Shown here: positions 35,211 through 44,899 of the stretch, piece after piece
How positions within the stretch are numbered: the first letter of the stretch is position 1
Layout of the letters: each line of letters starts with the position of its first letter
Assembly: GCF_019430905.1 (NCBI RefSeq)
Contig: NZ_JAHYCA010000001.1
Span: 481,095 to 545,094 of the forward strand
Direction: 5' to 3'
DNA from: Billgrantia antri
Lineage (GTDB): Bacteria; Pseudomonadota; Gammaproteobacteria; Pseudomonadales; Halomonadaceae
DNA: 64,000 bases
The notes under the pieces: model-generated
Database searches by the model: none
Told to the model about the DNA's origin: nothing
What the model saw: only the letters and a program-made list of their open reading frames with translations
Made by a program: the position numbers and the translations under genes

Positions 35211-36269
35211 TCAACCGTAGCGGTAGGGAGGCCCGGCCTGCTGCATGGTCTGGCGGTAATCCTTGAGGATCTGAACCACTCGCGCATTGCGGTCGCTCTC
35301 CTGCGCGATCTCGTCCCAGAAGGACAACGCCTCGTCCTCCAGCCGCTGCCATTCCGACTCGGGAATCGAGGTCAGTTCCAGCTTGCCACCGGTGGTGCGG
35401 TAGTGCGCCTCGCCCCACCAGTACCAGTGCTGCCGATAATAGTGGGAGCTGTCCATGCACAGCTTGAACAGGGTCTTGAGGTGCTCGGGCAGCTCATTCC
35501 AGCGTTCGGTGTTGGCAAAGTAGGAGCCTGCCCAGGCGCCGGAGATGTTGTTGGTCAGATAGTAGTTGCTGACATCGGCCCAGCCCACGGTATAGGCCTC
35601 GGTGATGCCGGCCCAGGCGATGCCGTCGAGTTCGCGGGTCTGCATGGCGACCTCGATGTCCTCCCACGGCAGCGTCACCGGCACCACGCCGAATCGGCTG
35701 AGGAAGCGACCCGCGGTGGGGAAGGTGAAGACACGCTTGCCCTCGAGGTCGTCGAGACTCCGGATCGGGTCGCGGGTGACGAAGTTGCACGGATCCCAGG
35801 CACCCGAGCCCAGCCAGGTGACGCCTTCGACCTCACCGTAGGCCTCCTCCCAGATCTCCTTGAGGCCGTAGTGGTGGAACAGCGCCGGCACGTCGAGGCT
35901 GTAGCGCGAGGCGAACGGGAAGTAGCCGCCAAACACCGAGACGTCGACCGGGGCGTTGATCGAGTCGTCGTCGCTCTGCACGGCATCGATGGTGCCGCGC
36001 TGCATGGCACGGAACAGCTCGCCGGTGGGTACCAGCTGGTCGGAGTAGTAGAGCTCGATCTCCATCTCGCCATTGGCGGCCTTGTTGAAGGCATCGATGG
36101 AGGGCTTGATCACGTGCTCGGCCAGCGCCGGCCCCGCGTAGGTCTGCAGCCGCCAGCGGATCGGGCTGCGTGACTGGGCATGCACGTAGGGTGCCGAGAG
36201 CGTCGTGGCCCCGACGGTGGCGGCGGTGGCTAGCCCCGCCTTCTTGAGAAAATCGCGACGATTGGTCAT
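35211..36269 (-). CDS. TRAP transporter solute-binding protein, DctP family
   Basis: 352 residues from ATG 36269 (AGGAGAAG upstream). A twin-arginine signal (RRDFLKKAG) leads, unusual for many DctP proteins but known for some. The mature part has RWRLQTYAG and the ligand Arg region CNFVTRDPIRSLDDLEGKRV ... VMQTRELDG typical of TRAP receptors. Exported folded, which can mean a cofactor or fast folding in salty periplasm. It captures the substrate for DctQ/DctM. Confidence 0.9.
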   Translation of the reverse strand: MTNRRDFLKKAGLATAATVGATTLSAPYVHAQSRSPIRWRLQTYAGPALAEHVIKPSIDAFNKAANGEMEIELYYSDQLVPTGELFRAMQRGTIDAVQSDDDSINAPVDVSVFGGYFPFASRYSLDVPALFHHYGLKEIWEEAYGEVEGVTWLGSGAWDPCNFVTRDPIRSLDDLEGKRVFTFPTAGRFLSRFGVVPVTLPWEDIEVAMQTRELDGIAWAGITEAYTVGWADVSNYYLTNNISGAWAGSYFANTERWNELPEHLKTLFKLCMDSSHYYRQHWYWWGEAHYRTTGGKLELTSIPESEWQRLEDEALSFWDEIAQESDRNARVVQILKDYRQTMQQAGPPYRYG

Positions 36270-36348
36270 GTCTCTTCTCCTGCTGTTTTGCTTGTTGTGG
36301 GAAGAAAGTCGGTCTTCGTTCGTCGTGCCGTGGTTCACCTCCTGGGAG

Positions 36349-37671
36349 TCAGTAGCCGCGATAGAGCTGCGGCAGCCACAGCGCCAGCTGCGGGAAGATC
36401 GTGATCAGCGCCAACCCGATCAGCATGATGCCGACGAAGGGCCAGACGCTGCGGTAGATATCGCCCAGCGAGATCTCCGGCGGCGCCATGGCGCGCATCA
36501 AAAACAGGTTGTAGCCGAACGGCGGGGTCATGTAGGCGATCTGCACGGTGATGGTGTAGAGCACGCCGTACCAGATCGGGTCGAAGCCGAGGCTGATAAC
36601 CAGCGGCACGTAGAGCGGCGCCACGATCACCAGCATGGCGGTATCGTCGAGGAACATGCCGAGCAGGATGTAGGAGAGCTGCATCATCACCAGTATCTGC
36701 CACGGGCTCATGCCGATACGGTCGAGGAACACGTTCTCGATGGCGCGCACCGCGCCGAGGCCGTCGAACACCGCGCCAAAACACAGGGCGGCAAGGATGA
36801 TCCACATGAACATGCAGCTGATGCCCAGCGTCTTGTGCACGGTGCTCTCGATCACCTTCCAGGTCAGTCGGCGCTTGATCAGTGCTGCCAGGGTGGCGGC
36901 CAGAGCCCCTACCGCCGAACTCTCCACCAGGCTGGTCACGCCCATCAGAAACAACCCGGTCATGAAGAAGAAGATCAGCAGCGGCAGGATGCCGGCGCGC
37001 AGCAGCTTGAGCTTCTCGGCCAGGCTCATGCGGCGTCCCTCGGCGGGCAGCGCCGGGCCAAGGTGGGGCTGCAGGCGGCAGCGAATGACGATGTAGATCA
37101 CGAACAGCGCCGCCAGGATCAGCCCGGGGATAGCCCCCGCCAGCCATAGCTGGCTGACCGGCTGGCGCGCGATCATGCCATAGAGCACCAGCACCACGCT
37201 GGGCGGCACCAGGATACCCAGGGAGCTGCCGGCCTGGATCACGCCGGTGACCATGATCTTGTCGTAGCCGCGGCGCAGCAGTTCCGGTAGGGCGATGGTA
37301 GCGCCGATGGCCATGCCCGCCACGCTCAGCCCGTTCATCGCCGAGACCACCACCATCAGGCCGATGGTGCCCACCGCCAGGCCACCCTTGAGCGAGCCCA
37401 TCCATACGTGGAACATCTCGTAGAGTTCGCTGGCGATGCCCGACTCGGAGAGCATGTAGCCCATGAAGATGAACAGCGGCAGGGTCAGCAGCGGGTACCA
37501 GTTCATCAACTGAATGGCGGCACTGAAGGGCATCTCCACCCCGCCCTGGCCCCACAGCAGCAGCGCCGAGGCGGCGCCGACGAAGCCGATCACGGCGAAC
37601 ACGCGCTGCCCGGTCAGCAGCAGCAGCATCATGGTGGAGAACATCAGCAGCGCGATCATCTCGTAGCTCAC
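36349..37671 (-). CDS. TRAP transporter large permease, DctM family
   Basis: 440 residues with about 12 helices; Na+-driven transport subunit. Start is GTG 37671, overlapping the DctQ stop (GTGA at 37671-37668), so the two are coupled. GIASELYEMFHVWMGSLKGGLAVGTI and GSSLGILVPPSVVLVLYG are family signatures. The gap to DctP is 79 bases. Confidence 0.92.
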   Translation of the reverse strand: MSYEMIALLMFSTMMLLLLTGQRVFAVIGFVGAASALLLWGQGGVEMPFSAAIQLMNWYPLLTLPLFIFMGYMLSESGIASELYEMFHVWMGSLKGGLAVGTIGLMVVVSAMNGLSVAGMAIGATIALPELLRRGYDKIMVTGVIQAGSSLGILVPPSVVLVLYGMIARQPVSQLWLAGAIPGLILAALFVIYIVIRCRLQPHLGPALPAEGRRMSLAEKLKLLRAGILPLLIFFFMTGLFLMGVTSLVESSAVGALAATLAALIKRRLTWKVIESTVHKTLGISCMFMWIILAALCFGAVFDGLGAVRAIENVFLDRIGMSPWQILVMMQLSYILLGMFLDDTAMLVIVAPLYVPLVISLGFDPIWYGVLYTITVQIAYMTPPFGYNLFLMRAMAPPEISLGDIYRSVWPFVGIMLIGLALITIFPQLALWLPQLYRGY

Positions 37672-38195
37672 GGGCGCGCCTCCCCATCCAGTGCCATGCC
37701 GCGTGCTCGGGCCACGTCCTTGAAGAAGGTAGAGAGACTCTGCAGCAACATCAGGAAGATGCCGAAGGTCATGATGATCTTGATCGGCGCCAGCGGCGGC
37801 GCCCAGGAGGTATAGCTCGTCTCGCCGTAGCGCAGGGCGTACTCGGTGCTGGAGATACCGCCGGCGAGCAGCGCGCCGAGGAAGACGAACAGCAGCACGA
37901 TGGTCAGCGCATCGACGATGGCCCGCGTGCGGTCTGACCAGCGCGAGTAGAACAGATCCATGCGCACATGGGCGCCCATCTGCATGGCGTAGGCGCCACC
38001 CAGCAGGTAGTAGGCGGCCATCATGAACTGCGAGACTTCGATGCTCCAGATGAGCGGGCTGTTGAAGGCGGTACGCGCTACTGACGAGAAGAGCAGCACA
38101 CCGATCATCACGAAGATCATGAACATGACGATGCGACCCACCACGCGGTTGAACGCGTCCACCCAACGCACATAGAGCGTTATTATTCTTGGCAT
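37668..38195 (-). CDS. TRAP transporter small permease, DctQ family
   Basis: 175 residues with four predicted helices, the usual DctQ size. The conserved IWSIEVSQFMMAAYYLLGGAYAMQ region is present. It is the first gene of the operon; the 180-base gap upstream carries two palindromes and is the likely promoter region. Confidence 0.88.
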   Translation of the reverse strand: MPRIITLYVRWVDAFNRVVGRIVMFMIFVMIGVLLFSSVARTAFNSPLIWSIEVSQFMMAAYYLLGGAYAMQMGAHVRMDLFYSRWSDRTRAIVDALTIVLLFVFLGALLAGGISSTEYALRYGETSYTSWAPPLAPIKIIMTFGIFLMLLQSLSTFFKDVARARGMALDGEARP

Positions 38196-38284
38196 CTTTC
38201 AGCACCGATCGCTTGGGTTTCGCTCCAGTCTTCGCGGCGAATCCAGAAATGCGCAATCTGCATCGGTATCGCTGACGCCTGGGG

Positions 38285-38319
38285 TATCGATGAAATCGAT
38301 AGTGCTCGCGAACGGTTCG
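38285..38319. promoter_or_regulatory. two palindromes upstream of the TRAP-amine operon
   Basis: TATCGAT-GAA-ATCGATA (38285-38301, perfect 7+7) and CGAAC-G-GTTCG (38309-38319, perfect 5+5) lie in the gap between the LysR gene and DctQ. They are plausible operators for the adjacent LysR regulator or another factor. No clear -35/-10 pair was found. Confidence 0.5.
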
Positions 38320-38375
38320 CCTGTGCCTCCCGACGCACCGACACGGAGCGCGTAGACCGCACTTGGAAGGAGGAA

Positions 38376-39335
38376 TCAGACCTGGGTGACGACCTCGGCG
38401 GAGAGCCAGGGCAGCGAGCGCTCCAGTTGGGTGCGGAAACGCTGCTCCAGCAGGCGACGGCTGTCGCGGGCCAGCAGGGCGGGCAGCTCGCCCAGCTCAT
38501 CGCGCCGGGCTACCAGCGTCAGTTCCCGGTTCAGCGGCGCCAGCGGCAACGGCGCCACCGTGACACGGAGGTCATCGAGGCCGGCCTGATAGAGGCATAG
38601 CGGCGTGGTAATGGTCCATCCGGCACCGGCCCCGACCAGGCGCAGTACGGCGAAGGTGTTGTCGAGGTGAAGCCGAGCCGGCAGCTCGAGTCGATTCAAG
38701 CGCAGATGTCGCTCGATCGCCTGACCGATCAGCGACTGCGGCGTGTAGCGCACGAAGTCCAGGTGGCGCGCCAGCCAGCGCAGGTTATCGAGCGGACCGT
38801 TCCAGGAGAGCGGCACCACCAGTACGAAGGGCTCGCGCAGCAGGGCGTGGCGCTCCAGGCCATCGTAGTTTTCCAGCCGATCATCGGAAATGATGATATC
38901 GACATGACGCGTCAGCAGGGAGTGGCCATGCATGTGCGACAACCCCGTGGTCAGGGTATAGTCGCGGGTATGGCGCCGGATCAGTTCGATCAACGGCTGT
39001 CCCACCGCCGTGGCCAGCGAGTCGACCAGCGCCAGGCGCACCTGGTGGAGCTGACCGAAGCCGCCGCTGACCAGCTCGCGCCGGGTGTTGCGCGCATCGT
39101 CGAGCAGACGCCTGGCCCGATCGTAGAAAAAACGCCCTGCACTGGTCGGCTCCAGCGGTCGGGAATGCCGCTTGAACAGCGTCACTCCCATGCTCTCTTC
39201 CAGGTTGGCCAGGCTCTGCGACACCGAGGATTGCTTGAGTCCGAGTCGCCTGGCCGCCGCGCTCTGGCTGCCCTGCTCCAGGGTCTCGACGAATATCTCC
39301 ATGCTGCGAAGATCGAAACCGAAGCCGCTGCGCAT
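38376..39335 (-). CDS. LysR-family transcriptional regulator
   Basis: 319 residues from ATG 39335; alternative ATG at 39359 or 39389 would add 8-18 residues. The winged HTH reads SQSAAARRLGLKQSSVSQSLANLE, with a LysR effector domain behind (DIIISDDRLENYDGLERHAL). It lies immediately upstream of, and on the same strand as, the TRAP-amine operon, a 180-base gap apart, so it is the prime candidate regulator. Confidence 0.85.
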   Translation of the reverse strand: MRSGFGFDLRSMEIFVETLEQGSQSAAARRLGLKQSSVSQSLANLEESMGVTLFKRHSRPLEPTSAGRFFYDRARRLLDDARNTRRELVSGGFGQLHQVRLALVDSLATAVGQPLIELIRRHTRDYTLTTGLSHMHGHSLLTRHVDIIISDDRLENYDGLERHALLREPFVLVVPLSWNGPLDNLRWLARHLDFVRYTPQSLIGQAIERHLRLNRLELPARLHLDNTFAVLRLVGAGAGWTITTPLCLYQAGLDDLRVTVAPLPLAPLNRELTLVARRDELGELPALLARDSRRLLEQRFRTQLERSLPWLSAEVVTQV

Positions 39336-39428
39336 CTGTCTGCCCTCATCACGAGTCATCCGGACGCCGGAACTCCCACCCTGGCGCACCGGTCTGAAAG
39401 GCTGTCGTCACCATGACAGGGAGGTGTC

Positions 39429-40229
39429 ATGACCGTACAGGCCGTCAATCCGGCGGTGCCCGAGCGCCCCGTTTCCACCTGGACCGGCTGGGGTCAGTGG
39501 CTGGCGCTCGCCACCATGACCATCGACCACCTGACCCGCTACGTCCTGCCCGCCGGCTGGGAGCTCGGCTGGGCGGGCTCGTCGCTGGGCCGCATCGCCT
39601 TCCCGCTGTTTGCCGCCATGGTCGCCTGGCATGGCCTGTTCAATACGCGCAACCCGCTGCGCTACGCCCGGCGCATCCTCGTCATCGGGCTGGTCGCCCT
39701 GCTGCCCTACATGCTGATGCCGCGGGCCTCTGACGCTTTCCTGCTCAACGTCTGCTTCACCCTGGCATTGGGCCTCGCCTGGGGCGCCTGGCTGCGCGAT
39801 CTGCTCGCGCGCCAGCGCAGTGGCAGCCTGGGCAGCGTCTGGCTGGCGGCGGCGCTGGCCGCCTCGCTGGCGGTCTGGTACCTGCTCGGCGAGTGGGTCG
39901 AGTACGGCCATCGCGGCCTGCTGCTGGTTCCACTATTCATGCTCGCCCTGCATCACCTCCATACAGCCGGCGAGACACTAGCCGAGCGCCTGCAGGCCGT
40001 GGCCATGTCGGCGCCGCTGCTGATCGTGGCAGGGCTGATGAACAGCTCCGACATGGCCAAGTCGTTCACGGTCGCGACCTGCCTGGCGATACTATGGCTG
40101 GCCGCCGGCGCCCACCGCCTGACACCGGTCGTACCTGCCGCCATGCCTCGCCGGCTGTGGCTGGCATGGTACCCTGGCCATTTCGCCCTGATCGCCCTGT
40201 GGCTGTGGGCCAGCGGCGGTCTCGGCTGA
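39429..40229 (+). CDS. TraX-family membrane protein
   Basis: 266 residues, about seven or eight helices. The MTIDHLTRYVLP and LGRIAFPLFAAMVA segments are the TraX/acyltransferase-3-like features. On F plasmids TraX acetylates pilin; chromosomal homologues are common and of unknown role. GGGAGG precedes the ATG. No conjugation genes are nearby. Confidence 0.82.
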   Translation: MTVQAVNPAVPERPVSTWTGWGQWLALATMTIDHLTRYVLPAGWELGWAGSSLGRIAFPLFAAMVAWHGLFNTRNPLRYARRILVIGLVALLPYMLMPRASDAFLLNVCFTLALGLAWGAWLRDLLARQRSGSLGSVWLAAALAASLAVWYLLGEWVEYGHRGLLLVPLFMLALHHLHTAGETLAERLQAVAMSAPLLIVAGLMNSSDMAKSFTVATCLAILWLAAGAHRLTPVVPAAMPRRLWLAWYPGHFALIALWLWASGGLG

Positions 40230-40235
40230 GCGCTG

Positions 40236-42575
40236 TCAAACGGCATCCGACCCCACTCGCTCGGCCAATAGCCGCTCGAAGTCTTCGAGCGGCATCGGGC
40301 GATGAAAGAAGAACCCCTGAAACAGACGACAGCCTCGCATCAACAGGAAATCCCGCTGCGCCCTGTTCTCCACCCCCTCCGCCACGACATCGATGCCGAG
40401 GTGCTGGGCCATGGACAGGATCGTTTCGACGATGGCGGCATCGCTGCCGTCGGCATCGAGGTTGCTGACGAAGCTGCGATCGATCTTGAGCTCGTCCAGC
40501 GGCAGCGACTTGAGATAGGCAAGCGATGAAAATCCCGTGCCGAAATCGTCCAGGGCCAGGTGCACTCCCAGCCGCTTGAGCGCCCGCATACGCTCGACGG
40601 CATCCGCCACGCCGTCGATCATGATGCTCTCGGTCAGCTCCACGACCAGCCGTGCCGGGTCGATACCATGGGTACCAGTGACCCAGGTAAGCCCTTCGAC
40701 GAAGCCGGGCTGGGTGAAATGGCGCACGCTGATATTGACCGACAGGCGAGGCAGGACGTCGACCGGCAGACGCGACAACAGTTCGCAGCAGCGATCCAGC
40801 ATCCAGGTCTCGAGTTCGACGATCAGGTCGCTCTCCTCGGCAATGGCAATGAACACTTCGGGCGAGATCCAGCCATGTCGGGGATGGTGCCAGCGCATCA
40901 GCGCCTCCCCACCGATGACCCGTTCACGTTCGTCGAGCTGGGGTTGGAAGGCGATGCTGAGCTGCTCCTCGACCAGTGCCAGCCGCAGCGCCTGCTCCAT
41001 CTCCAGGCGCCAACTCATCTGAGTCTGCATGGAGGGCTCGTAGCCGCAGATCTGCGCTCGTCCCTTCATCTTGGCCTGGTACATGGCGGTGTCGGCATGA
41101 CGCAGCACGTCGCCCACATCCTCGTCGCCCAGCGGGAACAGCGTGTAGCCGATGCTAGGCGTCACGCTTATGTGCTGTCCGCCCAGGTCGTAGGCCCGAC
41201 GCAGGGTCGAAAGCAGACGCTCGGCACGGTGCTCGGCCCGGCGCAGCTCGGCTTCGCGATCGGCGCTCAGAGCCGGCATCAATACCACGAACTCGTCGCC
41301 GCTGAGGCGCGCCGCCATGGCCTCCTTGTCGAGGCTCAGCAACAGGCGCTTGCTGACCTGACGCAGCAGCTCGTCGCCGACCGCGTGCCCCAGGGTGTCA
41401 TTGATGATCTTGAAACGATCCAGGTCGAGGAACATCACCAGCCCGACGCGGCCATCGTCGCGCCGGTCGCGAATGGTCGACGCCAGGGTCTCGATCAGCA
41501 GGCGCCGATTGGGCAGCTCGGTGAGCGGGTCGAAGTAGGCCTGACGATGGATGGTCTCCTCGGCCAGCTTGCGCTCGGTGAAGTCCTCGAGGATCGCCAC
41601 GCCTCCCACCACCTCGCCCGCCTCGTTGCGCAGCGCACTGTAGAAGGCGCGCAGCGGCGTCTGCTTGCCGCTGACCACGGTGCGATAGGTGCCTTCGAAA
41701 TAGCCGGTGCCGCTCTCCAGAGCGTCGCGTATCGCTCCGGTCACGCGCTCGTCGTTGAGCTGCGTCAGCAGATTCATCCCCAGCAGGCGCTGACGGCTGG
41801 TACCGAGGATATCGAGGCACATCTCGTTGCAGTCGACCACTTGCCCCTCGCGATCGAAGTGCAGCACGCCCAATGGCGTATGGCGGAAAATCGCGCGGTA
41901 GCGCGCCTCGCTGACACGCAGCTGCCGCTCGCGCGAGGAGACGATGAGGCGCAGGGAGATGTTGTCGGAAATGGTGCGATGCAGCCGCCGGTTGATCGTC
42001 AGCACCAGCCCCAGAAAGAGCATGACCATGGCGGCTAGCAGCAAGGAGAGGGAAGTGCCCTGCAGCAACAGCTGACCGAGCAACGGCAGCATGGTCGGCA
42101 GTACGAACAGCGGTGCCATCCATACCACCGAAGAGAGCGTGGTGACGCCGCCCGCGGCGATTCCGGTCAAGACGATCGCCAGCGCCGCCAGCTGCCCATG
42201 GTGCTCCATGGTGAACATAGCCGCGCCGGCAACTCCCCATAGCGTCCCGGCAAGCCCGGCGCCCCAGGCAAAGCGGTACAGCCAACGCCGCCGAAGCCGC
42301 CGCTTCGCCGGCTGGCGCTGATAATGCCAGGCCAGCCACAGGCGACCGCCCGACACCACGATCAGCGCAGTCAGCCAGCCCACCAGATAGCTCGGCGGTA
42401 TGACCGACCACATTGCCCCCACCAGCAGGCAAGCCGCCAACGTACTGGCCAGCACCGGCTGCCACAGACGCTCGTAGAGCAGGCGCACCTGCTCATGGGC
42501 CAGTTGACGGCGGTGAGAGACATCCGAAAGCGCTGCCACGTCGTGCTCGCGTTGTTCCTGCAGGGGGAGGGACAT
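40236..42575 (-). CDS. membrane PAS-GGDEF-EAL protein, likely c-di-GMP phosphodiesterase
   Basis: 779 residues: N-terminal region with about five to six helices (residues about 40-200), a PAS domain (about 222-340), GGDEF (about 350-505) and EAL (about 520-770). The GGDEF signature reads SGDEF, which usually means little or no cyclase activity. The EAL part keeps GEALMRW, NISVRHF, ELTES and DDFGTGFSS, so hydrolysis is probable. Converges with the TraX gene. Confidence 0.92.
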   Translation of the reverse strand: MSLPLQEQREHDVAALSDVSHRRQLAHEQVRLLYERLWQPVLASTLAACLLVGAMWSVIPPSYLVGWLTALIVVSGGRLWLAWHYQRQPAKRRLRRRWLYRFAWGAGLAGTLWGVAGAAMFTMEHHGQLAALAIVLTGIAAGGVTTLSSVVWMAPLFVLPTMLPLLGQLLLQGTSLSLLLAAMVMLFLGLVLTINRRLHRTISDNISLRLIVSSRERQLRVSEARYRAIFRHTPLGVLHFDREGQVVDCNEMCLDILGTSRQRLLGMNLLTQLNDERVTGAIRDALESGTGYFEGTYRTVVSGKQTPLRAFYSALRNEAGEVVGGVAILEDFTERKLAEETIHRQAYFDPLTELPNRRLLIETLASTIRDRRDDGRVGLVMFLDLDRFKIINDTLGHAVGDELLRQVSKRLLLSLDKEAMAARLSGDEFVVLMPALSADREAELRRAEHRAERLLSTLRRAYDLGGQHISVTPSIGYTLFPLGDEDVGDVLRHADTAMYQAKMKGRAQICGYEPSMQTQMSWRLEMEQALRLALVEEQLSIAFQPQLDERERVIGGEALMRWHHPRHGWISPEVFIAIAEESDLIVELETWMLDRCCELLSRLPVDVLPRLSVNISVRHFTQPGFVEGLTWVTGTHGIDPARLVVELTESIMIDGVADAVERMRALKRLGVHLALDDFGTGFSSLAYLKSLPLDELKIDRSFVSNLDADGSDAAIVETILSMAQHLGIDVVAEGVENRAQRDFLLMRGCRLFQGFFFHRPMPLEDFERLLAERVGSDAV

Positions 42576-42773
42576 GCCGGGGTCCGAGTCGGTTATTGTT
42601 GTCGCCGCCCTATCATGACTCGATTCCGCCAGGTTTGGCGAGGCAGTCTCTCAACGCAATTCGGCTACGCTTTTCAGGCGTCACCAAACCGCCTCCATTC
42701 GTTCATGCCGATGCAACAATGCGCCACCAAGATCGGGGGTTCATTCGATCTCCCATCCCGCACGAGGCCACTC

Positions 42774-44795
42774 ATGGACCAGTCGTACAAGCCCGGGTAC
42801 GTCGACCCGATCCTCGCCGCCGGCGACGAACCGGCGAGCAATGCTTCACGCAACGCCTACTTCGGCGACATACTCGAGGCACGCATGAGTCGCCGCACGC
42901 TGCTGCGCGGTAGCCTGGCGGCGGCGGTCGCCGCCGCCATGACCACCAGCCTGCCCTTCGGCCGCGCCCTGGCCGCAGGTAATGGCACACCATCACCGAG
43001 CATCGGATTCCAGGCGATTCCGGTTGGTACCGGCGACAACGTGGTGGTACCGGAGGGTTACCGGGTACAGACCTTCATTCCGTGGGGCACGCCGATCAGC
43101 GGCAACATGCCGGCCGCCTCGCCTGAGGCCAGCGGCGATGACCAGGCCCACCAGGTGGGCAGCCACCACGACGGCATGCACTTCTTCCCGCTGGAAAGCA
43201 GTTCCCGCGATGGCCTGCTGGTGCTCAACCACGAATACGTCGAGCCTCGCTTTCTGCACGCCGCGGCCAGCGGCCTGGCGCTCGACTCAGAGGGCTTTCC
43301 ACAGCGCGAGGACGGCTCCCGTGATGCCGACCAGGTGCGCAAGGAGCTCAACGCCCACGGCGTCTCGGTGGTCCGGGTGCGTCAGGGCGATGACGGCCAG
43401 TGGCAGGTGGTCGAGGACGACCACAATCGTCGCATTACCGGCCTGACCCCGATGCGCCTGGCGGGGCCCGTGGCCGGCACCGAACACGTGATGACGAAGT
43501 ACAGCCCCGACGGCAGCATGACCCGCGGCACCCTCAACAACTGCGCCAACGGCGTTACGCCGTGGAACACTTACCTTGCCTCCGAGGAGAACTGGGCCGG
43601 CTACTTCGCCAACGAGGACGCCGAGATCGACCGCCGCCAGGCCCGCTACGGCATCACCACACGCGACGAGGGGCGCTATCAATGGCACAAGGCCCAGGGT
43701 GGCGCCGATGAATTCGTGCGTTTCGATGCCACCGCCCGCGGCGCCTCGCCCAGCGACGATTACCGTAACGAACCCCACGGCTTCGGCTATATGGTGGAGA
43801 TCGATCCCTACGACCCCGCGAGCACACCGGTCAAGCGCACCCACCTCGGCCGCTTCGCCCACGAGGGCGTGGTCTTCGCCCCTGCCGTGGAAGGCCAGCC
43901 GGTGGTCTGCTACTCCGGCGACGATGCCCGCTTCGAATACATCTACAAGTTCGTCTCGGCCCGTCCCTACCAGGCGGCCAGTGCCGACGGCTCGCTGCTC
44001 GATGAAGGCACGCTCTACGTGGCCCGGTTCAACGACGATGGCAGCGGCGAATGGCTGGCGCTGGCCCCGGGCGAGAATGGCCTGACGCCGGAGAACGGCT
44101 TCGCCGACCTGGCCGACATCCTGGTCAATGCCCGCAGCGCCGCCGACCACGTCGGGGCGACCAAGATGGATCGCCCCGAATGGGGCGCGGTCGACCCCGC
44201 CACCGGTCAGGTCTACTTCACCCTGACCAACAACACTCGCCGCAGCGAGGAGCAAGTCGACGCCGCCAACCCCCGCGCCGAGAATCAGTTCGGCCATATC
44301 ATTCGCTGGCAGGAGAATGGCAGCCACGCCGCCGAGCGCTTCGAGTGGGACATCTTCCTGCTGGCGGGCGACCAGGAGAGCGGTCGCGACCTGAGCGGCG
44401 AACCGCTCGATCAGGATGGCATTCTGGCCTCCCCCGACGGGCTATGGATCGATCCCGACCGCCGCGTGTGGATTCAGACCGACATCAGCGAGTCGGTGGT
44501 CAACCAGGGCGACCACGAAGTGTTCGGCAACAACCAGATGCTCGTCGCCAATCCCGAGAACGGCGAGCTCAAGCGCTTCCTCACCGGGCCCATCGGCCAG
44601 GAGATTACCGGCATCGCCATGACGCCCGACCAGCGCACACTGTTCGTCAACGTGCAGCACCCCGGCGCCACCACCTCGGCCGAGGCATTTGCCGCGGGCG
44701 AGCTGACCAGCCACTGGCCGGATGGCGGCAACGCCATTCCGCGCTCGGCCACGCTGGTGATCAGCCGCGAAGACGGCGGCATCATCGGCGCCTGA
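42774..44795 (+). CDS. phoX: PhoX-family alkaline phosphatase (DUF839), Tat-exported
   Basis: 673 residues. The leader carries SRRTLLRGS followed by a hydrophobic Ala-rich stretch, a twin-arginine signal placed about 38 residues in. The mature part has PhoX features: LVLNHEYVEP, NNCANGVTPWNTYLASEENW (iron-calcium ligands), GRFAHEGVVF and RPEWGAVDPATGQVYFTLTNN. PhoX releases phosphate from esters using Ca and Fe. No convincing Pho box is visible in the 198 bases upstream. GAGG precedes the ATG. Confidence 0.9.
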   Translation: MDQSYKPGYVDPILAAGDEPASNASRNAYFGDILEARMSRRTLLRGSLAAAVAAAMTTSLPFGRALAAGNGTPSPSIGFQAIPVGTGDNVVVPEGYRVQTFIPWGTPISGNMPAASPEASGDDQAHQVGSHHDGMHFFPLESSSRDGLLVLNHEYVEPRFLHAAASGLALDSEGFPQREDGSRDADQVRKELNAHGVSVVRVRQGDDGQWQVVEDDHNRRITGLTPMRLAGPVAGTEHVMTKYSPDGSMTRGTLNNCANGVTPWNTYLASEENWAGYFANEDAEIDRRQARYGITTRDEGRYQWHKAQGGADEFVRFDATARGASPSDDYRNEPHGFGYMVEIDPYDPASTPVKRTHLGRFAHEGVVFAPAVEGQPVVCYSGDDARFEYIYKFVSARPYQAASADGSLLDEGTLYVARFNDDGSGEWLALAPGENGLTPENGFADLADILVNARSAADHVGATKMDRPEWGAVDPATGQVYFTLTNNTRRSEEQVDAANPRAENQFGHIIRWQENGSHAAERFEWDIFLLAGDQESGRDLSGEPLDQDGILASPDGLWIDPDRRVWIQTDISESVVNQGDHEVFGNNQMLVANPENGELKRFLTGPIGQEITGIAMTPDQRTLFVNVQHPGATTSAEAFAAGELTSHWPDGGNAIPRSATLVISREDGGIIGA

Positions 44796-44850
44796 GAGTC
44801 GTCACCTGCCGAGCCAATCGCTGCCGAGAGGCTTGAGCACTGCCCCAAAC

Positions 44851-44883
44851 GCAGCAGGCCCCGCCATTGGCGGGGCCTGCTGC
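44851..44883. terminator. bidirectional terminator hairpin between phoX and purK
   Basis: Perfect 15-base stem GCAGCAGGCCCCGCC / GGCGGGGCCTGCTGC with loop ATT, between two converging genes. No long T-run on either strand. Confidence 0.85.
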
Positions 44884-44899
44884 ATTACGTCTTGCGACG

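Noticed and set aside
39429..40229. TraX gene as a sign of a conjugative element
   Set aside because: No other transfer genes, relaxase, oriT or integrase are nearby; chromosomal TraX homologues are common.
42576..42773. Pho box before phoX
   Set aside because: No stretch resembling two CTGTCAT-type repeats could be found; only partial GTCAC-like words.
43287..44327. 346-codon antisense ORF within phoX, and similar long antisense ORFs over other genes
   Set aside because: Opposite frame of a well-supported coding gene in GC-rich DNA; compositions are low-complexity and resemble no family.
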